5,866 bases of DNA, taken from the NCBI GenBank assembly GCA_029933365.1, contig JAOZOH010000162.1, positions 1-5,866 on the forward strand. The letters run 5' to 3'. This document shows, one piece after another, positions 1 through 5,512 of this stretch. The position numbers and the translations under genes were made by a program. Within the stretch, counting starts at the first letter, position 1. Every line of letters starts with the position of its first letter. This stretch comes from Desulfuromusa sp. (GTDB lineage Bacteria; Desulfobacterota; Desulfuromonadia; Desulfuromonadales; Geopsychrobacteraceae). The notes under the pieces were generated by a model that was given only the letters and a program-made list of their open reading frames with translations, was not told the DNA's origin and searched no databases.

Positions 1-292
1 ATAATTTTGGATTTACAATTTTAAGATTTAACCCTGATTCTAAATCGTTTAATATCGGGAATGTGATAAATGAAATATTGATATTTGCCATCAATAAGTA
101 AGTATAGAATATGAAAGAACTTGTATTTAGAGTAAATAATATAGCAACAAGTGATTATGGTTATATTCATTTTTCCACCGTTCTCAATCATTGTGGCATG
201 ACTGCGTATCAGCAAGGGGCTAGAATTATCATTTCCACGTATTATTCTCCCGATCCAATACCAATACTCGCCGACCTGACATAAACAACAAA
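1..292. other. AT-rich intergenic block without a convincing gene
   Basis: Positions 1-180 contain only 45 G or C in 180 bases (25%), far below the roughly half-GC coding DNA to the right; composition rises again from about 181. Short AT-rich inverted repeats are visible: GATTTA at 25-30 with TAAATC at 41-46, and AAATAT at 73-78 with ATATTT at 81-86. These are short enough to arise by chance in such DNA. Open frames here are short, start at TTG or overlap the promoter below, and none has a persuasive start plus a recognisable product. I see no tRNA, no CRISPR repeat and no insertion-sequence end. The block may be an intergenic spacer at the junction between the transfer operon and the next module. 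Confidence 0.6.
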
Positions 293-321
293 TTGACGAT
301 CCAAACAGTCATGGATATACT
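293..321 (+). promoter_or_regulatory. Sigma-70-type promoter for the 89-residue gene
   Basis: TTGACG at 293-298 and TATACT at 316-321 are separated by exactly 17 bases. Each box differs from the consensus (TTGACA, TATAAT) by one base. Transcription would start near 328, giving a leader of about 50 bases before the GTG at 380. An inverted repeat ACAGT (305-309) / ACTGT (319-323) spans the spacer and the -10 box and could be an operator half-site pair, though five-base arms are weak evidence. Direction and spacing fit the rightward gene at 380. Inferred from sequence only. Confidence 0.65.
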
Positions 322-335
322 GTCTAAGAAGGTCA

Positions 336-359
336 ATGTCGGAAGAGAAAGACCGACAT
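336..359 (+). promoter_or_regulatory. Leader inverted repeat / hairpin
   Basis: ATGTCGG at 336-342 is perfectly complementary to CCGACAT at 353-359, with a 10-base purine-rich loop. It lies just downstream of the predicted transcription start (about 328) and 7 bases upstream of the SD at 367-373. It could be an RNA stem protecting the 5' end of the message or a DNA operator for a repressor. No U-tract follows, so it is not an intrinsic terminator. The 7-bp perfect match is seen directly; the function is not known. Confidence 0.45.
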
Positions 360-366
360 AACTAGA

Positions 367-373
367 AAGGAGG
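367..373 (+). promoter_or_regulatory. Strong ribosome binding site
   Basis: AAGGAGG, a full-length Shine-Dalgarno match, sits 6 bases upstream of the GTG at 380. It fixes the non-ATG start of the acidic 89-residue protein and is the main evidence that this short frame is a real gene. Confidence 0.8.
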
Positions 374-379
374 GGAATC

Positions 380-649
380 GTGTCGATCCTGAACTTTTTG
401 AAGAAAATCAAACCGCCGAGTTTTGAGGACGAGTTCATCGTTGACCCGGTGGATCAGATCAGTCCGGAAGACGACCTGCAGAACCAGATAGCGGTGGCCA
501 TGCACCGAGAAAACGAGGCACGGCAATCGACAGCCTTTGATGACAAAAAGCCTTGGCTATTCGATGAAGATGATTCAGACGCAACTCTCCCCGGTACAAG
601 TGCGTATTTCATCGAACATAATCTTCACTACTCGGAACAAGAAATATAG
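380..649 (+). CDS. Small, very acidic hypothetical protein (89 aa)
   Basis: I do not recognise this protein. It starts at GTG 380 behind a perfect SD and a near-consensus promoter, and ends at TAG 647-649, three bases before a terminator hairpin. This complete expression unit makes it a credible gene despite its length. The protein has about 20 Asp/Glu against 7 Lys/Arg. Its N-terminus (residues 1-12) is short, hydrophobic and basic, and could form an amphipathic helix. Acidic clusters follow near residues 16-18 and 62-67. There is no signal peptide, transmembrane segment, cysteine or DNA-binding motif that I can see. It is the only rightward gene and converges on traG, so it is not part of the transfer operon. 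Small acidic soluble proteins on mobile elements are sometimes DNA mimics or inhibitors of host defence, but nothing here proves that; a regulatory or partner-binding role is equally possible. Confidence 0.75.
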   Translation: MSILNFLKKIKPPSFEDEFIVDPVDQISPEDDLQNQIAVAMHRENEARQSTAFDDKKPWLFDEDDSDATLPGTSAYFIEHNLHYSEQEI

Positions 650-651
650 AT

Positions 652-676
652 AAAAGCCTCTGAGCTAGGGGCTTTT
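652..676. terminator. Shared bidirectional intrinsic terminator between convergent genes
   Basis: AAAAGCCTC (652-660) pairs with GGGGCTTTT (668-676) around a 7-base loop, giving a 9-bp stem with one G-T wobble. The stem ends in four T on the plus strand (673-676) and, read leftward, also ends in four T (655-652 complement). It therefore can stop transcripts from both sides. It lies 2 bases after the stop of the acidic gene, and positions 675 and 676 of the 3' arm are also part of the TAA stop of traG (677-675). The U-tracts are short, so efficiency is uncertain, but the position between two converging genes supports the call. Confidence 0.75.
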
Positions 677-3600
677 ACTTCCCCCCCAATTTTTTTAGCA
701 TTTCTTCCAGTCTGGCCGCAGACTCTTCTGGAATATGAAAGTCAACTGGCTGCACCGGCCTTCCGTCGATAGCCGAACGTCCTCTTTTTTCCTGCATCGA
801 ATCAGGCATTTGTGGATCGGTTCCTTTGCTCGGATTCATCCCTGGAAGATTTCTGGAATCCGGCTCTTCCGGCTGTGGAACAAAAGGACTCGCAACATCA
901 CGTCCTGCCTGTTTAAACGCGCTGCTTCCGAAGTCAAAAGCTCCGTTGTCCTCGTAAATTTGGTTGACCACTCCGCGTCTGGTTTGCTGGCGATTGATCC
1001 CTCCGTCAACATCCGGTCCCTTAAGATTTCCTGACCTTGGATCCTCAAACGAATTGTCAGTAACCGCTCCTCTTACCCGGTCTGAGACACCTTCTCCCGC
1101 CGCCCTATGAGCCTCGACTCCTGCACCTCCCTTATTTCTGTATCCAGCAATATCTCTCCTCACATGGTTGCCGGTTTTGGAGGTATCAAGATAGTCATCA
1201 TAGCGCCTGATGGACCAGGCCCTCATGTCGTTTTTAAGGGCTTCTTGATCGGCTCCGCTGCCAGTCCGCTGCTGGCTCATATCATTGAGTACACCCTTTC
1301 TCATATTATTTGTGACCTCACCGGGCGCAACATCAAACTTCCCCGCCGCTCGGTCATCAACATAGGCAGCCATAAGGTCCATATTCTGGGATGCTGAGGT
1401 GCTATCCTGAATCGAGGCACGCCGCAGATAAGAGAATCCTTCAGAGGCGTTGTTCTGCGCAGTTGAGGAGGCTGCGTATTTCAGCCCCTCATCAGTTTTC
1501 ATCGTCTGGGTGATTGCTTCTTCCCGAATCTGCCCTATCTCCTGCGTCAGTGATTTCATTTCGCTTTCGCTGGCACTGAAAGAGACGGTTTTACCATCTT
1601 GGCCAACGAATGAATATCTCCCCGAAGTCGACGCTCTCATATCTACCGATCCAAGAGAAAGGGCCGCAAGTAATCCTCCACCACTTAACCCCATTGTTGC
1701 TCCTGCCTCAAGCATTGATCTCTTGGTTTCATCTTTCATTTGCCTGAATGCCGACCCATCTTCTACTTTATGCTGAGAAGAGTCGGATACCCGCTCCGTC
1801 AAGCTTTCCTTGAACCCACGAGCTTCACTGCTGCTTATGGAATCCGAATCGACTTCTTGCATCATCTCGTTCCAGTTCTCACCGGTCGAGAGAGTATGAG
1901 CACCCTCCTCGATGCCAGTTTCTCGATGGTCTCGTGCAAAAGAACTCGTCAGACCGGTCGCCTGGATCTGTACTGTAGACTGTCCATCGCCGCCGGAAGT
2001 CTCGGTGATTGTCCCAGCTGCTCCAACAAAAGTATTGGTGCTGCCAACCTCCTCACCACCGTCAACCCTCTCACTGTTTTTTTGAGTCCAGCCGTCAGCT
2101 TGTGTTGCCTGGGATGCACTTTGCCCAGTCCCAGCCGTGCTACCAACACTGTAGTTTGACACCACCCCTTCGTTATTCGCCATCTGGCCTGTCCGCATGG
2201 ATCTGTTGAGCAGTTCACCACCCACCGCACCATAAGCACTCCCACCAGAGATATTCCCAATTGCTTGCTGGTGAGCTGTTTTGAGTTCATGTGCGGATGC
2301 TGCCTCGACTTGACCCATTTTCTGAACCATTGCTCCATGTGTCATCCCTGTATATCCCCACTGAGGAGCATTGGCTATTGTCTGCGTCGGCATAGCAGTA
2401 CTGTTTGCCTGAAGTGCCGCAGCACGACCCGAGGGATCTTCCGTAAGCCTTGCTGCCTGCAAACCTGCACCCTGAACCTGTCCGGTCAAATTCCCCGCCA
2501 TTGATGCCAGAGCATGACCACCAAACTTAACCAGAACGCTGGTCAAAACCGTTGCCAGCATCAGACCGGACATGCGGATCATCCCGAACATTCCAAGAAC
2601 CTTAGCGGTTTCCGGTGGTGTGAAATAGAGTGCATCCATTCCCAAGGCCCCGGGTGTTGTGGCAAGATCGCGGATATCCAGCAAGACCTTCCCAGCAAAA
2701 TCAACAGCAAAACTATGCAGCAGGGCATCGGTAACACCCCAGGAGACAATCCAGATCATCATCCCGAGGAAAAAACTGAGTGCTTTGCCAAGCAGCGGTG
2801 TCGGCAGAAAAAGTGCCAGAATCGGGACGAGACCAAGAGCAATCGCCGTCAGAACCCCCTTCATCGTCGGCAGCCATTGATTCGCCGCCACCATTGTCCC
2901 TTTGGAGTTCACCATGAATTTGTAGTTGGTCAGAGCTTCAGTGTTCCCACTTTTGAAGACATTATGGAGTTGCCGGGCAAGAAACGCTTGTCTGGTAAAA
3001 TCTGTGCTGGTCATTGTGACGCCAAGATCTCCAAGCACATCCTGAATTGAGGTCCGGCATTTTTGCCTGGATGCGGCAATGCCTGGGTCAAACCCGATCT
3101 CCGAGCAGGTCTCGTCCAAAGTTGCATCAAAGGTCCCAACATTATTAAGCTGAGGGCTGATATAGGTTCTCCATCCAGCGGCACAGGTTGTGACTGTCCC
3201 ATGTGGATTCGCTGTGCTGTACATAATGGCACCGATAGCCGGATTATCTGCTTTTGCCAAAGATGTCCTGAAGTCGGTCGTTCCCCTGCGTAGTTCCTCA
3301 ACCGTCAAGGGTGATCCCGGCTCCATAATCTCGAAGGAGACACATTTGTCGATATACTCATTGAGGTTTTGTGCCAGATAGGGATCAGGAATCGTGAAGT
3401 TCGAGGATACTAGACTCAAAATCCCCATGTATCCGGTGCCGCCGGCCTGATAAGTATAGCTCTTGGGATCTGTGGACGTTTCGATGATCCCGATCAAGCC
3501 TCTCTCGATACTGTTAAGGATATGAGCCACAACGATGACTCCGTCTGGAACTCCAGGAACAGCCACAAACCGATTCGTGCGATCCGAGTAGATGTGCATG

Positions 3601-3980
3601 GTTCCAGTCGGGATCACCATACCGAGATAGAGCAGCACACCAACAAAGATCGGGACTAACCAGCCCAGAGGTGACGTCTTCGCTCCCGTCGCAACCCGCA
3701 TAATCAGGTTGATGCTACCCAGTAAAATCCCCAGTACAGTGACCGAGTAAAATAGGGTCTGGTAGGCGTTGTCGGAAAAGATTAGCGCAATCCGCTGGAA
3801 CCCGGCAACCACCGCATCAAATCCACCGTATGTGTAAAATTCGCCATCTATCGCCCAGGCAGATCCTGGCAGGAGCAGAAAAATCAGAGTAAGTAATATT
3901 TTTTTCACTGGCCATCCACTTTCAACAGGGAGTTGTTTAACTACAACTTTGACAATCTGATTCAGCATAAAAACACTCAT
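675..3980 (-). CDS. traG: TraG-family mating-pair stabilisation / pilus assembly protein (N-terminal TraG_N type)
   Basis: In F-like systems TraG is a large inner-membrane protein needed for pilus assembly (N-terminal part) and mating-pair stabilisation, and in F and SXT it also takes part in entry exclusion. This protein, 1101 residues from ATG 3980, has a length typical of the family. Residue numbers here and below count from a TTG at 3983; subtract 1 for the ATG. Visible parts: a hydrophobic segment ending in A-W-A at 42-44 that looks like a signal peptide; membrane segments near 76-96 and 106-125; a probable periplasmic domain at about 130-370 with four cysteines (214, 267, 293, 309) that could form disulfides; three membrane segments near 374-398, 400-422 and 465-486; then over 600 residues of hydrophilic, Gly/Ser/Thr/Gln-rich sequence. 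ATG 3980 follows an AAGGA 9 bases upstream, better than the TTG at 3983. A GTG at 3908 would give a clean signal peptide but has a poor SD. It lies 16 bases after the previous gene and ends the operon. The family call is firm; the exact start is less so. Confidence 0.88.
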   Translation of the reverse strand: MSVFMLNQIVKVVVKQLPVESGWPVKKILLTLIFLLLPGSAWAIDGEFYTYGGFDAVVAGFQRIALIFSDNAYQTLFYSVTVLGILLGSINLIMRVATGAKTSPLGWLVPIFVGVLLYLGMVIPTGTMHIYSDRTNRFVAVPGVPDGVIVVAHILNSIERGLIGIIETSTDPKSYTYQAGGTGYMGILSLVSSNFTIPDPYLAQNLNEYIDKCVSFEIMEPGSPLTVEELRRGTTDFRTSLAKADNPAIGAIMYSTANPHGTVTTCAAGWRTYISPQLNNVGTFDATLDETCSEIGFDPGIAASRQKCRTSIQDVLGDLGVTMTSTDFTRQAFLARQLHNVFKSGNTEALTNYKFMVNSKGTMVAANQWLPTMKGVLTAIALGLVPILALFLPTPLLGKALSFFLGMMIWIVSWGVTDALLHSFAVDFAGKVLLDIRDLATTPGALGMDALYFTPPETAKVLGMFGMIRMSGLMLATVLTSVLVKFGGHALASMAGNLTGQVQGAGLQAARLTEDPSGRAAALQANSTAMPTQTIANAPQWGYTGMTHGAMVQKMGQVEAASAHELKTAHQQAIGNISGGSAYGAVGGELLNRSMRTGQMANNEGVVSNYSVGSTAGTGQSASQATQADGWTQKNSERVDGGEEVGSTNTFVGAAGTITETSGGDGQSTVQIQATGLTSSFARDHRETGIEEGAHTLSTGENWNEMMQEVDSDSISSSEARGFKESLTERVSDSSQHKVEDGSAFRQMKDETKRSMLEAGATMGLSGGGLLAALSLGSVDMRASTSGRYSFVGQDGKTVSFSASESEMKSLTQEIGQIREEAITQTMKTDEGLKYAASSTAQNNASEGFSYLRRASIQDSTSASQNMDLMAAYVDDRAAGKFDVAPGEVTNNMRKGVLNDMSQQRTGSGADQEALKNDMRAWSIRRYDDYLDTSKTGNHVRRDIAGYRNKGGAGVEAHRAAGEGVSDRVRGAVTDNSFEDPRSGNLKGPDVDGGINRQQTRRGVVNQIYEDNGAFDFGSSAFKQAGRDVASPFVPQPEEPDSRNLPGMNPSKGTDPQMPDSMQEKRGRSAIDGRPVQPVDFHIPEESAARLEEMLKKLGGK

Positions 3981-3996
3981 CAATCGTCTTCCTTTA

Positions 3997-4722
3997 TCAG
4001 TCCTCTACATGAACCAGTCCGGCCTTGACCAGTTTCCGGTTTCTGAGCATAGCCAGCAGTAACGAAACGGTTGGGATGAGGATAAAAACTAAAGTCACCC
4101 AAACAATGAACCAGGCTGAAGTCAGAAAAACCGGCTTGAAATCATAGATCCAACCATATATTGAAAATACCGCTGTTTTCGGGACATGAGCCCTGTAGAG
4201 CAGTTGCGCCCCTTTCTGCATGTTCGCGTCAGACAGCACCACGAAATACAAAAAATGGAATCCCAGGAAAGCCAGAATCGCTTTGAGAATTGCTCCAGAC
4301 ACCACCCCGCCGATCAGGTTACGAATCATCGCCCTGGTATAACCACCTATAAACTTGGTGCAGGCATAAGCCAGGAAAATCGCAAATCCGAGGGAGTAGC
4401 CAACTGCCAGCATGAAAGCAAATACCATATCGAACCTGGACGGGTCGGCATCACCAAAAATTGGGATATATTTCTCAACCACACCAAGAGCAATCGGGGT
4501 CAGCAATGCGGAAACAAGCCCGGAAACAAATGCACTCCGAAATCCGACCTCAAAAAATTCCAACCGCTGCTTGGTGGTCAGGAAGGTACTTTTAAGAATT
4601 GCACCGCCAAGTTCGTTCGAGAAATTCTGCTCAATAAAGGAAATCGCCTCCAGCAGCCCCTTGGGGTGGATCTCCTGACCGGCGGGCATCGGCATAATAT
4701 CTGTTGAATCATCTTTTGCCAT
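3997..4722 (-). CDS. Polytopic inner-membrane protein of unknown function (241 aa) in the transfer operon
   Basis: I do not recognise this family. The hydrophilic N-terminus (residues 1-58) probably lies on one side of the membrane and contains no signal peptide. Four hydrophobic segments follow, near 62-82, 98-120, 133-162 (long, Gly-rich at its start) and 197-225, then a basic tail with RNRKLVK at 227-233. Start choice: the open frame extends upstream to 4953, but that part overlaps the preceding gene in another frame and reads as low-complexity Ser/Cys/Trp sequence. A full SD (AAGGAGG, 4734-4728) lies 5 bases before ATG 4722 and only 2 before ATG 4725, so 4722 is preferred. The SD shares TAA with the stop of the gene before it. 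Placed directly before traG, it may be a membrane partner of TraG, an exclusion protein (SXT eex and F traS also sit beside traG, but downstream) or an assembly scaffold. These roles are inferred from position only. Confidence 0.8.
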   Translation of the reverse strand: MAKDDSTDIMPMPAGQEIHPKGLLEAISFIEQNFSNELGGAILKSTFLTTKQRLEFFEVGFRSAFVSGLVSALLTPIALGVVEKYIPIFGDADPSRFDMVFAFMLAVGYSLGFAIFLAYACTKFIGGYTRAMIRNLIGGVVSGAILKAILAFLGFHFLYFVVLSDANMQKGAQLLYRAHVPKTAVFSIYGWIYDFKPVFLTSAWFIVWVTLVFILIPTVSLLLAMLRNRKLVKAGLVHVED

Positions 4723-4727
4723 CATCG

Positions 4728-4735
4728 CCTCCTTA
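4728..4735 (-). promoter_or_regulatory. Stop codon fused to SD (TAAGGAGG)
   Basis: The TAA stop of the 84-residue gene (4735-4733) is the first part of the SD of the next gene (AAGGAGG, 4734-4728). This arrangement ties re-initiation to termination. It decides the start of the 241-residue protein at ATG 4722. Confidence 0.8.
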
Positions 4736-4987
4736 CTTGGCCAGCAATCCGAGGAACCGCAGAGCCGCAGCTCCATAGGCCAGAGAACCGGCTCCGACGA
4801 AAGTCCAGAATCCCATAATGATGTTACGGCGTCGAACCCCGAACCAGAAGGAGAGAACCAGTAGCAGCGTTGCAAAAATCCGGCTCCAGATGCCGAGGAA
4901 CAACGTCGCAAAGAGCGTTTGCCAAAAGGTCGCGTACTCTCCTGCCGCGACATGGGTCAAGGGATTGAAGTTGGTCAGCCAGTCCAT
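4733..4987 (-). CDS. Small two-segment membrane protein (84 aa), pilin-like in layout, function unknown
   Basis: I do not recognise this gene by sequence. It starts at ATG 4987, 4 bases after a GGAGAG whose first G belongs to the previous gene's TAG. About 20 mostly polar residues are followed by a long hydrophobic stretch at 21-51 (broken by S35-R36), a basic hinge R52-R53-R54, and a second hydrophobic stretch at 56-82 rich in Gly and Ala and containing R77. Two hydrophobic segments joined by a short basic turn is the layout of mature conjugative pilins of the TraA/VirB2/TrbC type. The gene lies directly behind an S26 peptidase, the enzyme class that processes TrbC pilin in RP4. However, there is no classical signal peptide and it is short for an unprocessed pilin. 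It could instead be a small assembly protein. The gene call is strong because of SD, spacing and operon context; the role is conjecture. Confidence 0.8.
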   Translation of the reverse strand: MDWLTNFNPLTHVAAGEYATFWQTLFATLFLGIWSRIFATLLLVLSFWFGVRRRNIIMGFWTFVGAGSLAYGAAALRFLGLLAK

Positions 4988-4990
4988 AAT

Positions 4991-4999
4991 TCTCTCCTA
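4991..4999 (-). promoter_or_regulatory. Stop codon fused to SD (TAGGAGAGA)
   Basis: The TAG stop of the S26 peptidase gene (4999-4997) runs straight into GGAGAGA (4997-4991), which serves ATG 4987 with ordinary spacing. It supports coupled translation of the peptidase and the 84-residue membrane protein. Confidence 0.7.
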
Positions 5000-5512
5000 A
5001 AAAATCCCGTTGGCTTTGGAAACGAAGCTCTCTTTGTCTAGCAGACCGAAATAGCGGGAGTCGAAACTGTCTTTGTTGTCTCCCACCAGAAAGACCATTC
5101 CGGGCGGAATAACCCCTTCCACCTGGGCCGGGTGTAATGGCTTTCCGTGGCGGGTTTTCTCTTTTGCTCTCCCCAGGAACTGCTCTCCACAGTAAAACTC
5201 CCGACCTTTCTTACGGTTTCGGGTCAGAATTTCCCCCTCATTGCAACCGATTCTTTTAACCGCGAGGACAATCCCATCCTCATCCTCTGCCAGTTCGGTC
5301 GGCAGCGGCAATCCCTGGAGACGATCCCTGTTGAGACGAAACACAACATAATCACCGGTCGAAAGATGCTGCGTATCTAAGCTCATCCAGAACAATCGGT
5401 AGTTGACCGAGGGGGTCAGAGCGATAAACAGGTGTCTCGGCAAATACGCTCCGATCACTCCGGCGATAACCGCCATGACGACCAGCAGCCACTTCAATTT
5501 TTTCCTGGTCAT
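4997..5512 (-). CDS. traF: S26-family conjugal transfer signal peptidase (TraF of RP4 / TrhF / TrsF type)
   Basis: This 171-residue protein is an inner-membrane serine peptidase that would mature pilin or other exported transfer proteins in the periplasm. One N-terminal membrane anchor (residues 8-24) precedes the catalytic domain. The likely nucleophile is S35 in the stretch T-P-S-V-N-Y-R-L-F-W. The likely general base is K86 in V-K-R-I-G. The C-terminal S26 signature is complete: G144-D145-N146, S149, D151-S152-R153-Y154 and G156, preceded by P136-P137-G138. Length matches the short conjugative branch of the family, not LepB. Box B lacks the usual Pro and Gly after the serine. Two Cys (90, 108) lie in the catalytic domain. 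The ATG overlaps the previous gene's stop by four bases (ATGA), and GAGG lies 10 bases upstream. The name traF follows RP4 usage and must not be confused with the unrelated TraF of F. SXT carries its equivalent (trsF) in a similar F-type cluster. Confidence 0.88.
   Translation of the reverse strand: MTRKKLKWLLVVMAVIAGVIGAYLPRHLFIALTPSVNYRLFWMSLDTQHLSTGDYVVFRLNRDRLQGLPLPTELAEDEDGIVLAVKRIGCNEGEILTRNRKKGREFYCGEQFLGRAKEKTRHGKPLHPAQVEGVIPPGMVFLVGDNKDSFDSRYFGLLDKESFVSKANGIF

Noticed and set aside
73..95. AT-rich inverted repeats (AAATAT/ATATTT; ATTGAT/ATCAAT) as a possible origin or binding site
   Set aside because: The arms are six bases in DNA with 25% GC, so chance occurrence is likely, and no iterons or other origin elements are near.
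121..142. TTGTAT ... TAATAT as a second promoter
   Set aside because: The spacer is only 10 bases and no gene start follows in a fitting place.
21..170. Minus-strand frame of about 49 residues starting at ATG 170 with GGTGG nearby
   Set aside because: It lies in 25% GC DNA where Ile/Tyr/Lys-rich frames arise easily; the SD is modest and there is no recognisable product. It remains possible but unsupported.
255..266. Tandem CCAATA CCAATA
   Set aside because: Only two six-base copies; too short to call a repeat element.
229..438. 69-residue minus-strand frame across the promoter
   Set aside because: It overlaps the promoter, SD and start of the acidic gene on the other strand and has no start signal of note.
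1740..2159. 139-residue plus-strand frame opposite traG
   Set aside because: Antisense shadow of the Ser/Thr/Gly-rich tail; no credible protein features.
1949..2338. 129-residue minus-strand frame inside traG
   Set aside because: It is an out-of-frame reading of the low-complexity traG tail with no SD or domain; traG is uninterrupted here.
2514..3050. 178-residue plus-strand frame opposite traG
   Set aside because: It is rich in Gln, His, Lys and Arg as expected for the antisense of a membrane-protein gene, has no recognisable domain, and lies fully within the well-supported traG.
4186..4707. 173-residue plus-strand frame opposite the 241-residue gene
   Set aside because: Its composition (many Asn, Gln, Lys, His) is the complement of a hydrophobic gene, and the minus-strand frame has far better start signals.
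4723..4953. Upstream extension of the 241-residue gene to a start at 4953 (318 aa)
   Set aside because: The extension lies in another frame across almost the whole 84-residue gene, has odd Ser/Cys/Trp-rich sequence and no SD, while AAGGAGG sits 5 bases before ATG 4722.
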